This document shows positions 15,235 to 23,097 of a DNA stretch of 39,455 nucleotides, one piece after another. A program made the translations under genes and the position numbers. Origin of the DNA: a virus. The notes under the pieces are model-generated. The model did not search any database, was not told the DNA's origin, and was given only the letters and a program-made list of their open reading frames with translations. The stretch lies in the IMG/VR virus record IMGVR_UViG_3300025483_001146, positions 1 to 39,455 of that record. The stretch is one strand, 5' to 3'. Numbering within the stretch: the first letter of the stretch is position 1; every line of letters begins with the position of its first letter.

Positions 15235-15588
15235 TTAATGATTTAATAATATACTGTTAATTGTTCCGTCAGTGTAAGAAACACTTGCTCTTAACCACAC
15301 AAAGTTTCCTGTAAAATTGTACACAAAAGCACCGTCTTTACCGGCAGTTGTACTGTCGTATAAAGCACCATCAATATCAAACCAGTCAGTGGTTGCTGGT
15401 GTTGTTGCTAGAGTACCTTGCATTTGTATTGTTCCTGCAACGCCAATAACATTGATTTGAACTGTGTGGAAACCATCGGATCTGCCGTAGTAACCATCAC
15501 CTTTAAAATTTTCACTCACAACTGTTGCAACCGTACTATCTCCCGGGTGTGTTGTTGCTGATAATATTATTTCACTTGTTGCTGGCAT
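15235..15588 (-). CDS. probable structural protein
   Basis: This 117-residue protein is beta-rich, with Thr/Gly/Ala-rich strands (TIQMQGTLATTPATTDWFDI, NFVWLRASVSYTDGTINSI). The ending resembles small virion proteins of marine T4-like phages. No charge-rich or catalytic motif is present. It starts under a weak late element (15596-15603) 7 bases before the ATG, with no Shine-Dalgarno. It is the first gene of the run that continues through the cargo-like genes. Confidence 0.5.
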   Translation of the reverse strand: MPATSEIILSATTHPGDSTVATVVSENFKGDGYYGRSDGFHTVQINVIGVAGTIQMQGTLATTPATTDWFDIDGALYDSTTAGKDGAFVYNFTGNFVWLRASVSYTDGTINSILLNH

Positions 15589-15595
15589 ATGTGTA

Positions 15596-15603
15596 TATTT
15601 AGC
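15596..15603 (-). promoter_or_regulatory. weak late promoter-like GCTAAATA
   Basis: GCTAAATA, then 7 bases, then the ATG at 15588. It is the only candidate promoter at the head of the 8.6-15.6 kb run. Confidence 0.4.
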
Positions 15604-15623
15604 CTATTGGGCGGTTTGAATGA

Positions 15624-17873
15624 TTAGGCTTGTTTTTCAAGCAGTTTAACACTGTTACCAAGGTCCAATGCCAATTTTTTATCTTTCACTGTGACCTTCA
15701 CTATACCGCCGTTTTTAAGCGATCCAAACAGTAGTTCTTTTGAAAGGTCTTTCTTAATCTTGTTGTCAATTAATCTTTGCATAGGTCTTGCACCCATCTT
15801 AGCATCGTATCCGTTTTCTACTAGATAATCTATTGCTTCGTCAGTAAGTTCTAATGTTACATCTTTTTCTTTTAACTGAGTTTTTAATTCAAGCATAAAT
15901 TTACCAACAATTTTGATCAGTACTTCTTTAGCAAGTTTTTTGAATACAACAGTACCATCTAATCTGTTTCTAAATTCAGGAGCAAAGTAACGTTTTATAT
16001 CCTTATCATCATATGCTGAATCTTTTACAGTGTTAAAACCCATTACATTTTTATCATTTTGTTCAGCACCAAGGTTAGTGGTTAGAATCAGCACAATATT
16101 TTTAGCACTTGCTGTTTTACCATTATTACCTTGTATTGAACCTTCGTCCATAATTTGTAATAGTATTTGTGAAACATCTGGATGAGCTTTTTCTATTTCA
16201 TCTAATAATAATACACAGTTCGGATACTCTTGTAATTTAGTAATTAATAATCCTGCACTATCTTCAAACCCTACATATCCTGGAGGTGAGCCAATCAGTT
16301 TTGCTACTGCATGTTTTTCTTGATATTCTGACATATCAAACCTAATCAGTTTTACTCCCAGTTGTTCGGATAACTGTTTAGCAGTTTCTGTTTTACCACA
16401 ACCTGTTGGACCCATGAATACAAATGATCCAATAGGTTTATTGTCACGTTTTAATCCTGCTTGAGCAACTAACACTTTGTCTATTACCATGTCTATTGCC
16501 TCATCTTGACCATACACATTGGCTTTCATGTTTTTTGATAAATTAGCAAGATTACTTGATTCTTTTTCAGCAATATTTTCTATAGGCATTTTAACCAACT
16601 TGGACAATTCATACTGAATTGATTCTTCGTTTACAACTCTGTCAGTTTGTTTTTCTTTTAGATTAAATCGTGAACAAGCCAAATCAATTAAATCTATTGC
16701 TTTGTCTGGTAATTTTTTGTCTGTTTGATATTTTATACTTAATTTTACAGCAGAAGCAATTGCATCATCTGTTATAGTTGCGTTGTGATATTCTTCATAG
16801 TATTTTTTAAGACCTTGTAATATTTCTAATGCGGTTGTTTTGTCTGGTTCGTCTACAGTTATTCTAGCAAAACGTCTCATTAATGCTCTGTCTTTTTCAA
16901 AATACTTTCTGTATTCTTCCCAAGTTGTAGAAGCAACCACTTTAAGTTCACCTTTAGTTAATACCGGTTTTAAAAGATTAGCCAAATCGTTAGCAGTATT
17001 TCCGCCACCACCTGCACCTGCACCTGACATATTGTGTGCTTCATCTATAAAACAAATTGCTTTACCTTTTTTCTTTAAACCGTTTAATACCATTTTAAAT
17101 CGTTCTTCAAAATCACCACGATATTTAGAACCAGCCAACATTGCACCTATATCTAAATTATAAACTTCGTAGCCTTTTAAAAAGTCTGGACAAGTTTCGT
17201 TAACAATATTAAATGCAAGTCCTTCAGCAATGGCAGTTTTACCAACACCAGGATCACCAACAAGTATTACATTGTTTTTCATTCTACGTCCAATAGTTAA
17301 TGCTATTTGATTTAATTCGTCAATTCTTCCTATTACAGGATCAATTTTTTTCTTCTTAACTTCAGCATTAAGATTTGATGTATATTTGTTAAGTGCTTTT
17401 TTAGTCTCACTTTCATCTATTTCGTCTTCAAACATTTCTGTTATTTCGCTGTGTAGATAATCCATAAACTTATCCTTATCAACTTTTGCTTCAATTAGAT
17501 AATAGTATGCCCAACTCTTTGTTTCACTCATTAAACTTAAGAATACATCTGTTAAATCTATGTTAGTCCTACCACTAAACAACACCTGAGTAAATGCTCT
17601 GTTAAGTACTCTTTCCACACTGATAGTTTTTTTAGGCTTGTACTTGACTGCTGTTACTTTGATACCCTCTAATTTATGATCTAAGTAAGTTATTAAATGT
17701 GATTTTAAACTATCTACATCAGTGCCATATCCTTTTAAGATATCGTAAAATTTTTCATCTTCACACATAGAGAACAACATGTGTTCAAGAGTAACATATT
17801 CATGTTTGTGAGTTTTAGATAACTTTACTGCTCTATCGAATACACTTTGTAAAGCACTACTAGGTTCAACCAT
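15624..17873 (-). CDS. clpA: ClpA-type AAA+ unfoldase
   Basis: This 749-residue protein (E. coli ClpA 758) has an N-domain followed by two AAA+ modules. D1 has Walker A GDPGVGKT (206-213) and Walker B FIDEAH (275-280). D2 has GPTGCGKT (488-495) and LLLDEIE (555-561). The ClpB/Hsp104 middle coiled coil is absent. MGF at 611-613 lies where ClpA has its ClpP-binding IGL loop, so docking to a host ClpP is plausible. No phage ClpP is seen here. Its start overlaps def by 8 bases, and def overlaps dnaJ. The operon could redirect host proteolysis or remodel phage protein complexes. Confidence 0.93.
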   Translation of the reverse strand: MVEPSSALQSVFDRAVKLSKTHKHEYVTLEHMLFSMCEDEKFYDILKGYGTDVDSLKSHLITYLDHKLEGIKVTAVKYKPKKTISVERVLNRAFTQVLFSGRTNIDLTDVFLSLMSETKSWAYYYLIEAKVDKDKFMDYLHSEITEMFEDEIDESETKKALNKYTSNLNAEVKKKKIDPVIGRIDELNQIALTIGRRMKNNVILVGDPGVGKTAIAEGLAFNIVNETCPDFLKGYEVYNLDIGAMLAGSKYRGDFEERFKMVLNGLKKKGKAICFIDEAHNMSGAGAGGGGNTANDLANLLKPVLTKGELKVVASTTWEEYRKYFEKDRALMRRFARITVDEPDKTTALEILQGLKKYYEEYHNATITDDAIASAVKLSIKYQTDKKLPDKAIDLIDLACSRFNLKEKQTDRVVNEESIQYELSKLVKMPIENIAEKESSNLANLSKNMKANVYGQDEAIDMVIDKVLVAQAGLKRDNKPIGSFVFMGPTGCGKTETAKQLSEQLGVKLIRFDMSEYQEKHAVAKLIGSPPGYVGFEDSAGLLITKLQEYPNCVLLLDEIEKAHPDVSQILLQIMDEGSIQGNNGKTASAKNIVLILTTNLGAEQNDKNVMGFNTVKDSAYDDKDIKRYFAPEFRNRLDGTVVFKKLAKEVLIKIVGKFMLELKTQLKEKDVTLELTDEAIDYLVENGYDAKMGARPMQRLIDNKIKKDLSKELLFGSLKNGGIVKVTVKDKKLALDLGNSVKLLEKQA

Positions 17874-18357
17874 TAATAAATCCTTTTAATATTTTTTCTT
17901 GTTTCTTTTTTGCCATATCCAAACGCATTTTTGAAACTCTTTGATCAAAAGTAATGCCTTGAAGATGATCGTATTCATGTAAAAAAACTCTTGCATGAAA
18001 ACCTTCTAACTTAATTATACATTCTTTTTGTTGTGTGTCAAGGTATTTTACTCCCACTATGTCTGGTCTTTTAACTTTCATAAACAGTCCAGGAAAACTT
18101 AAACAACCTTCCATCATTTCCACTTGATTTGTACTTACTTCAGTTATCAAAGGATTGATAATGGACATAGGTTTATCTTCACCCATAATAAAAATTTGTG
18201 CATCTATGCCTACTTGGTTTGCGGCTAGTCCTACACCTTCGTATTTTTTCATTATATCAAACATTTCAGCAGATATCTTTTCAGCATCCATTTTTGTAAA
18301 ATCAAAGTCGTTAACTTTTTTTTCTAAAAAATCGTCTGGTGCTTTAATTAATTTCAT
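17866..18357 (-). CDS. def: peptide deformylase
   Basis: This 163-residue metalloenzyme removes the formyl group from nascent proteins. The three PDF motifs are intact: GVGLAANQVG (41-50), EGCLSFPG (83-90, metal ligand C85) and HEYDH (127-131, metal ligands and catalytic Glu). Marine phages often carry PDF, though usually in shorter versions. Here the length is close to the cellular one. It overlaps dnaJ by 14 bases and clpA by 8, so the three are translationally linked in one protein-maturation operon. Confidence 0.96.
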   Translation of the reverse strand: MKLIKAPDDFLEKKVNDFDFTKMDAEKISAEMFDIMKKYEGVGLAANQVGIDAQIFIMGEDKPMSIINPLITEVSTNQVEMMEGCLSFPGLFMKVKRPDIVGVKYLDTQQKECIIKLEGFHARVFLHEYDHLQGITFDQRVSKMRLDMAKKKQEKILKGFING

Positions 18358-19189
18358 TGCGTATCCTTGTTAGTGTTTCTACCCATTCTTTTTTGCTTAC
18401 TGACGGTATGTCTGCTTGAATTGTCAAATAAATGTTTCCTCTACCACCACCTCTTGTTGGAAGACCTTGTTCACCAATACTTAATACAGTTCCTGGCTGT
18501 GTGCCTTTAGGAATCGTTATTGCTAAATTTCTTCCTTCCAGTGTTTTAACAGTTTGTTTTGTGCCTAACATCAAGTCAAACACATTTACTCTTTCAATAC
18601 AATGTAAGTTTATACCGTCTCTTGCCCATTTGGCATGTGGTCTAATTTTAATTCTTACAAGTAGATCTCCTCTAGGTAAGTTCTTTTGTAAATCATCTCC
18701 CAATGAAGGAAACTTTATTGTGCTGTTATTTTCAATACCTTTAGGCAATGTTAAATTTACACTTTGCTCACGACCATCTGTTAATCTGTAAGAAGCAACT
18801 AATTCTTTACCTTTTAAAACATCTTCCAGTTCTATTTGTGCTTCTATCACAATGTCTCTATTTCTTCTGTGTTGTTGTCTTCTAAATGGACTAGCACCAC
18901 CTCCAAAAAATTGATTAAACACATCTCCTACATCTTGTGGGAAATCGTCTGCTCTAAATTCGTATGAACGACTTCCTCCTTGATTCTGACCTGGACTAGT
19001 ACCAAATCTATCATAGTGTGTTTTCTTTTGTGGATTTTTAAGTGTATCGTATGCTTCATTCACTTTTTGAAATTGAGCACCATCACCACCTTTGTCAGGA
19101 TGATGTTTCATGGCTTGTTTTTTATATGCCTGTTTGATTTCTGATTCTGATGCGTTTCTATTGACGCCTAGTGTTGTATAATAATCCAT
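18344..19189 (-). CDS. dnaJ: DnaJ/CbpA-type co-chaperone
   Basis: This 281-residue Hsp40 has a J domain (residues 1-65) with HPD at 30-32, a Gly/Phe-rich linker (GQNQGGSR to FFGGGASPF), and two beta-sandwich client domains. There is no cysteine-rich zinc region, so it is the type II (CbpA-like) form. It would stimulate the ATPase of host DnaK. The ATG lies 6 bases after a sigma70 -10 box with no Shine-Dalgarno, so the transcript would be leaderless or come from the second promoter upstream. It is the first gene of dnaJ-def-clpA. Confidence 0.95.
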   Translation of the reverse strand: MDYYTTLGVNRNASESEIKQAYKKQAMKHHPDKGGDGAQFQKVNEAYDTLKNPQKKTHYDRFGTSPGQNQGGSRSYEFRADDFPQDVGDVFNQFFGGGASPFRRQQHRRNRDIVIEAQIELEDVLKGKELVASYRLTDGREQSVNLTLPKGIENNSTIKFPSLGDDLQKNLPRGDLLVRIKIRPHAKWARDGINLHCIERVNVFDLMLGTKQTVKTLEGRNLAITIPKGTQPGTVLSIGEQGLPTRGGGRGNIYLTIQADIPSVSKKEWVETLTRIRNEIN

Positions 19190-19195
19190 ATGTTT

Positions 19196-19223
19196 AATAT
19201 AGTGTTTCTTTTTTAAATGTCAA
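19196..19223 (-). promoter_or_regulatory. sigma70-like promoter 2 of dnaJ-def-clpA
   Basis: TTGACA (19218-19223), a 16-base spacer and TATATT (19196-19201), then 6 bases to the dnaJ ATG. The start of transcription would fall at or beside the ATG. Confidence 0.7.
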
Positions 19224-19254
19224 TAGTATTTAATGTTTATAAAGTCACACCTAT

Positions 19255-19283
19255 ATTGTATCGGATTTTGGCTTAAAAGTCAA
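19255..19283 (-). promoter_or_regulatory. sigma70-like promoter 1 of dnaJ-def-clpA
   Basis: TTGACT (19278-19283), a 17-base spacer and TACAAT (19255-19260). The -35 box begins 4 bases after the TAA stop of the gene at 19288-19626. Together with 19196-19223 it forms a tandem pair in the 98-base gap. Confidence 0.8.
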
Positions 19284-19287
19284 TTGA

Positions 19288-19626
19288 TTATTTGTTTGAT
19301 TTTGCTCTTGATCCAGTGTATAAACCAAACCATGCCGCCCCTGCACCAACCACTATAGAAACCAGTCCTGATTGTTCCATTGTGGGAGTAGGTAATTCCA
19401 TGTACCAAACTACCACTTTGTACAACAAATAAATGTAAGTTGTAATGAATACTCTTGGAAAAATTCTCCAAGCATCAACGGCTCTTGCCAAATGAATGAT
19501 CCAAGCAAATGGATTTGGTCCTAAATCTTTTATACTAGTATCTACTTCTAATTCCACAGAAACTTTTTTCGTTGCTGTATTTTTATCTACTGGTACTACC
19601 AATTTATCTTCTTTCAATTCAGCCAT
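19288..19626 (-). CDS. membrane protein, holin-like candidate
   Basis: The protein is 112 residues from the ATG that overlaps the upstream stop (TAATG, GGAG ahead). Upstream in-frame codons lie inside the neighbouring gene. A charged N-terminus is followed by two hydrophobic segments (about 60-78 and 91-105; the second is GLVSIVVGAGAAWFGLYTG) and a basic end. Size and topology would suit a holin, and lysis genes follow upstream, but no holin family is recognisable. Confidence 0.5.
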   Translation of the reverse strand: MAELKEDKLVVPVDKNTATKKVSVELEVDTSIKDLGPNPFAWIIHLARAVDAWRIFPRVFITTYIYLLYKVVVWYMELPTPTMEQSGLVSIVVGAGAAWFGLYTGSRAKSNK

Positions 19627-20231
19627 TATTTGACTCCTTTGATCTTGGCGTTTCTCTTTCTGTGACCATTCCAAGCAACAAAGCCACCTGCTCTCAATGA
19701 CCAGTATGCCAGGTAGTTCATGGTGTAGAAACCATTCACGTTACAGTTGATGTCTCTGAATATTTGATCTGCTCTTTTCTGATCAAGTTCGCCCATTGTT
19801 TCTTTTTTGTTTTTCTTCAACAGTGTCGTGTACTTGTATGCGTAGTCGTGTACCAGTCCGCCCACTAATAAAACTCCAACTGGTGAAAAGAATGCTCTCA
19901 AAAACTTTGGAATACTCGCACCATCAAATTGGAAACCTGCTGGTATGACATAGTCAGTGCCATCTATCTTGTAGTGCCAGTCCTTTGTGATCTCCCAGTT
20001 CCTTGTGCTTAACAACCAAGTGATTATGCCTTTCCAGAATCCATGTCCCTTTGTGTCTAGTTTCAAAGGTTGTAAGTGTGGTAGTTCCGAGAAAGAAAAT
20101 TTTAATTTTACTTTGCCGTAGTTGTCGTCGAAGTGATTGATTACCGCCGCTACTAATACAACAACGATCAATATTGACCATTGCCAAAATTTCATTGCCA
20201 ATGCTATGATGTCTAATCCAAATATTTCCAT
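19626..20231 (-). CDS. DUF1353-like protein with N-terminal membrane segment
   Basis: This 201-residue protein has a membrane segment near residues 15-30 (WSILIVVVLVAAVI). A soluble domain follows with YVIPAGFQFDGASIPKFLRAF and LVHDYAYK, the hallmark of the DUF1353 family found in phages. The aspartates and histidine suggest a possible enzyme, but none has been established to my knowledge. It has a GAGG ribosome-binding site and a late-like element at 20256-20263. It is located with lysis-type genes. Confidence 0.7.
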   Translation of the reverse strand: MEIFGLDIIALAMKFWQWSILIVVVLVAAVINHFDDNYGKVKLKFSFSELPHLQPLKLDTKGHGFWKGIITWLLSTRNWEITKDWHYKIDGTDYVIPAGFQFDGASIPKFLRAFFSPVGVLLVGGLVHDYAYKYTTLLKKNKKETMGELDQKRADQIFRDINCNVNGFYTMNYLAYWSLRAGGFVAWNGHRKRNAKIKGVK

Positions 20232-20255
20232 TTTTTATTCCTCGTTTAATACACG

Positions 20256-20263
20256 TATTTATT
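20256..20263 (-). promoter_or_regulatory. late promoter-like AATAAATA
   Basis: AATAAATA, with the TAA stop of the nuclease gene (20259-20261) inside it. GAGG and the ATG at 20231 follow at normal spacing. Confidence 0.6.
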
Positions 20264-20693
20264 CGATGGCACCCTTGACAACACCCTCGGCGACCAATCT
20301 CTTCCTGTTCTTCATGTGTTGTTTCTGTGTGTCCGCTTTTGCACCACCAAAGTATGGTACTGCGTGTCCTGTTTTACACATGATCTCAGTTACTTGTTTG
20401 CCGTCCACAAGGAAGTCACCCAGCACCCTGCCGAACTTGCCCTTCATGTCCTCGCCTTTTTTACTGATTGTTGTCTGCAACACAGGGTTGGGTCCAAGCA
20501 GTGATTTAAGTTTGGCTTTTGCCGCCAATCCAAACTTCTTTTCTACTTTATTTCTTGTTCTTGATTCTGGTGTGTCTATGCCCATGATTCTCACACGTTC
20601 ATTCATCTGCCATATTCCAAAGCCTAGATCAATGTCAACATCAACTGTGTCTCCGTCCACCACTCTCTTTAATTTACATCTGTACGTCCACAT
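20259..20693 (-). CDS. thermonuclease-like (SNase) protein
   Basis: This 144-residue OB-fold nuclease is of the staphylococcal nuclease type. RVVDGDTVDVDIDLGF (10-25) carries the calcium-site aspartates, and RVRIMGIDTPE (33-43) has R35 and E43. KFGRVLGDF supplies the second arginine (R89). All expected catalytic residues are present. No signal peptide is seen. The gene is richer in G+C than its surroundings, one 60-base stretch reaching about 58%, which suggests recent acquisition. It has AGGAG before the ATG. Host DNA breakdown is a possible role. Confidence 0.88.
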   Translation of the reverse strand: MWTYRCKLKRVVDGDTVDVDIDLGFGIWQMNERVRIMGIDTPESRTRNKVEKKFGLAAKAKLKSLLGPNPVLQTTISKKGEDMKGKFGRVLGDFLVDGKQVTEIMCKTGHAVPYFGGAKADTQKQHMKNRKRLVAEGVVKGAIE

Positions 20694-20709
20694 CGCTGTT
20701 CTCCTGTTG

Positions 20710-20976
20710 TTATTTTGAGTTTTTTAACTGGTCAATTTCTTTTTTTAAATATTCTAGTTCTTTTTTCAACACTTCCACGTCTGTGTGGCTACGGCTGGGT
20801 TGTTCTCTGTAGGATTCAAACTGTATTCGATTAGTAGTAGTTTTCATTTCTAATATATCTAATCTTTCCTCTATATGAAATACGAAAGCCGCCGCTGAAA
20901 CAATGGCAATAATCACCACTGCCAGTGTTTTCAGCGATACCTTTAGTTCTGTTTTTTCGTCAATCTTGAGAGCCAT
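20710..20976 (-). CDS. single-pass membrane protein with coiled coil
   Basis: This 88-residue protein has a short cytoplasmic start (KIDEKTELKVSLK), one membrane segment at about 17-34 (LAVVIIAIVSAAAFVFHI), and a charged helix (VEVLKKELEYLKKEIDQLK) predicted as a coiled coil. Similar small proteins lie near endolysins in many phages and may act as holins or spanin partners. That is inference; no family can be named. Confidence 0.5.
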   Translation of the reverse strand: MALKIDEKTELKVSLKTLAVVIIAIVSAAAFVFHIEERLDILEMKTTTNRIQFESYREQPSRSHTDVEVLKKELEYLKKEIDQLKNSK

Positions 20977-21630
20977 CTATCTCTTTTTCTTTTTCTTAAA
21001 GGGATTTGATGGTTTTTTTATTTTTTTGAATGGAGCCGCAATTGCTTTACCTGCCGCCTTGCAGGCATTTGCCGCTGGTCTCGTGTCAACTGTAATGCTG
21101 GGTTGTAGTGTGATACCAACACCAAGTGCCAGTTTAACATCTGCACCCACTGTCAGTTTGCCATCTTCCACTGTTGCACCGCCGCCCACTTTGGCACCTA
21201 TCTGTGGACCAACTGAAACTTTTGCACCAACAGATGCATTGTTTCTTTCGCCACCGACCGTGGTACTTGCTCCCACTTCAGCACATGAACCTGCTATTGC
21301 ACCTGCTTCACCTTTGGCACCGTTGGTTCCTATGGAACCACTAACACCCACGTCTGAATAAACTTTTGTTCCTGCGTGTGCTTCTGATTTGACTCCAACT
21401 CCACCGACCTTGGTTTCATTCTCCACGTTTGAGTATGCTCCCACTTCTGCGTGAGCACCTACACTGGCACTTGCGTTGCCTTTTTTTGCTTTTGCCACTG
21501 CACCTGCTTCTGTTTCTGCGTATGCACCTGCGTTGGCTGTTGTGCCTTTACCCAGGTTCTTTGATGTGTCTGCGTTTGCTCCAGCCTTGGCTGAGCTCTT
21601 TGTTGTCTTTGCTTTTGCTTCTGTTGCCAT
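20977..21630 (-). CDS. Gly/Ala-rich repetitive protein with basic tail
   Basis: This 217-residue protein has low complexity. Residues of about 15-190 alternate small residues and valines in irregular repeats such as GAYAETEAGA, GAHAEVGAYS and GAIAGSCAEVGA, suggesting a beta-solenoid or similar elongated fold. The C-terminus is strongly basic (KKIKKPSNPFKKKKK). There is no signal peptide. G+C is near 50% in places, above the window average. The start overlaps the lipoprotein stop (TAATG). Function is unknown. An envelope- or DNA-binding structural role is possible, and antifreeze-like proteins show similar composition. Confidence 0.55.
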   Translation of the reverse strand: MATEAKAKTTKSSAKAGANADTSKNLGKGTTANAGAYAETEAGAVAKAKKGNASASVGAHAEVGAYSNVENETKVGGVGVKSEAHAGTKVYSDVGVSGSIGTNGAKGEAGAIAGSCAEVGASTTVGGERNNASVGAKVSVGPQIGAKVGGGATVEDGKLTVGADVKLALGVGITLQPSITVDTRPAANACKAAGKAIAAPFKKIKKPSNPFKKKKKR

Positions 21631-21992
21631 TATTCCTTCTCCTTTGGTTCGTAGTATTTCTTGTATTCTTCCAGTAGGTTGTTGGTCTCTTGCAGTTTCT
21701 GTCTTATCTGTGCAAAATTTCTAGCAAGTACTTGATAGTCCTTATCAGTTATTCCAAACAGCACAGGATCTATGCCTAACTCTTCCAGTTTCTTAAAAAC
21801 TTCTTGTGCGTTCTCACTTGTGATAATAATCCATTTTAGTTCTTCCAACTGTAATGCTGTCGGCATTGGATAGTTAAGTTTTTCTCTTGGTTTCTCTAGA
21901 GAGAATATTTTAATCTTCTTTTCGCCACCTATACTACAACCTGTGAGTAATACGATAAGTGCTAGTGCAAATATTTTATTGATATGGTACAT
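21630..21992 (-). CDS. lipoprotein, outer-membrane spanin candidate
   Basis: This 120-residue protein has a lipoprotein signal: MYHINKIFALALIVLLTGC, with C19 as the lipidated residue and Ser next, which favours outer-membrane sorting. The mature part has helical segments (ENAQEVFKKLEELG, FAQIRQKLQETNNLLEEYKK). It overlaps by 17 bases the 3' end of a gene for an N-terminally anchored coiled-coil protein, the Rz/Rz1 arrangement. An o-spanin would fuse the membranes in the last step of lysis. Lipoprotein is seen; spanin is inferred. Confidence 0.6.
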   Translation of the reverse strand: MYHINKIFALALIVLLTGCSIGGEKKIKIFSLEKPREKLNYPMPTALQLEELKWIIITSENAQEVFKKLEELGIDPVLFGITDKDYQVLARNFAQIRQKLQETNNLLEEYKKYYEPKEKE

Positions 21993-22452
21993 AATTTGGG
22001 TTCGCTAGTGCTGGGCACTCTGGGTTGATTTCCGATTTTAACGTTGCTTTTAATTCTGCTTCTGTGTGTTCGGCCCCTGATGCCAACTCGATACATCTTG
22101 CGGCGTTCTTGCCACCTTTGTTTATAATTCTTTCAATGGCTTCTGGTCTGTCTATTGCCAGTTTGCCAATGTCTCTGTTTTTCTTTGTGAATCTTTTATC
22201 CAAGTCTTCAAGGTCTTTCTTGAATGTGCCTATTAAAACATTTAATTTTTTATTGCTTTCCAAGATGGCAGTGAAGTCTTTCTTCTGCTGTTCCAACACT
22301 TTGTTCTGTTCAGTGATAGCAGTTTCTAATTTGTCTTGGTTGGCTTTAAGAATAGCATTGTCGGCTCTTAATTTCATTACGTAGATACCTGCTCCTGATA
22401 TACCAAGAATCATTAGCACAGTGATAATCATCTTTATTTTACCAAAAATCAT
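21976..22452 (-). CDS. anchored coiled-coil protein, inner-membrane spanin candidate
   Basis: This 158-residue protein has an N-terminal membrane anchor (about 8-26, MIITVLMILGISGAGIYVM). A long periplasmic coiled coil follows (about 30-100), then a C-terminal part with cysteines (ARCIEL, NPECPAL). This is the layout of Rz-type i-spanins. It is followed by, and overlaps, the lipoprotein gene. Its ATG overlaps the stop of a 49-residue gene (ATGA). Confidence 0.65.
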   Translation of the reverse strand: MIFGKIKMIITVLMILGISGAGIYVMKLRADNAILKANQDKLETAITEQNKVLEQQKKDFTAILESNKKLNVLIGTFKKDLEDLDKRFTKKNRDIGKLAIDRPEAIERIINKGGKNAARCIELASGAEHTEAELKATLKSEINPECPALANPNYVPYQ

Positions 22453-22598
22453 TCTGTCTCCAATTCACCTTTACGACAAGTTCTACAAACTTCTATTTTG
22501 TATTCTCGACCATCGTAATCTTTTTCTGTTCTGTACAGAGGACCGTCATGTGATTCGTTCCCGCAGTTTAAACAATGTTGTATTTCTTTTGTAGTCAT
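22449..22598 (-). CDS. 49-residue zinc-ribbon-like protein
   Basis: A short frame begins MTTKEIQHCLNCGNE and holds two knuckles, CLNC (9-12) and CRTC (38-41). This spacing suits one zinc ribbon. It fills the gap between the endolysin and spanin genes and ends in an ATGA overlap with the latter, which supports its being real. A late-like GATAAATA lies 15 bases before the ATG. The partner or target is unknown. Confidence 0.6.
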   Translation of the reverse strand: MTTKEIQHCLNCGNESHDGPLYRTEKDYDGREYKIEVCRTCRKGELETE

Positions 22599-22613
22599 AA
22601 TATTATATGCTAC

Positions 22614-22621
22614 TATTTATC
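22614..22621 (-). promoter_or_regulatory. late promoter GATAAATA before the lysis genes
   Basis: GATAAATA in the 37-base gap downstream of the endolysin gene. It reads into the zinc-ribbon, spanin and later genes, which is the expected timing for lysis proteins. Confidence 0.65.
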
Positions 22622-22635
22622 ATTGGAAAAATGGA

Positions 22636-23097
22636 TTATTCAATCAATCCAGGCTTGTAGACTGTTTTACCGTTTTCTTTCATGGCTGTGAGACTTTGTT
22701 TTCTGTTGCCTTCACCTATATAACTTACATGAACCCAACCCGAATCAGGTATGCCCGGAGTGTAAAATTCTAATATCAATTGATCGTAATCCAGTGTGTC
22801 TTCAATAAACTTTGCCACTGTGTAATTAGATGTGCCTGGACATTCTATGTCCACTGCTTCACCTTTACAATGCTGTGACTTGCTGGATCCACCCACTGCT
22901 TCATTCAATGCTGGTCCTCTGTATCCAGAGTTAATAGTGGTTACACCAAATTTTTCTCTTACGGGCTGTACCACATTTTCAAATAGTGATTTTGCCTTTG
23001 CTAGATGTTCTTCTCCAGGTGTATTGTCCAATCCTCGTCTTGTTGCTGTTTGACTTTTGGTATATTCTTGTAATGTAAAATTTTTAGATAGTCTCAT
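22636..23097 (-). CDS. M15-type peptidase, likely endolysin
   Basis: This 153-residue protein is of the Peptidase M15_3 type (D-Ala-D-Ala or L-Ala-D-Glu cutting endolysins). Zinc ligands fit H76 and D83 in SQHCKGEAVDIE and H123 in WVHVSY. E110 in LILEF is a candidate catalytic base. GYRGPALNEAVGG is typical of the family. There is no signal peptide, so export needs a holin. It overlaps the upstream gene by 14 bases. Confidence 0.88.
   Translation of the reverse strand: MRLSKNFTLQEYTKSQTATRRGLDNTPGEEHLAKAKSLFENVVQPVREKFGVTTINSGYRGPALNEAVGGSSKSQHCKGEAVDIECPGTSNYTVAKFIEDTLDYDQLILEFYTPGIPDSGWVHVSYIGEGNRKQSLTAMKENGKTVYKPGLIE

Noticed and set aside
15624-17873. ClpB disaggregase as the identity of the clpA gene
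   Set aside because: The long middle coiled coil between the two AAA+ modules is missing, the size is that of ClpA, and a ClpP-loop-like MGF is present.
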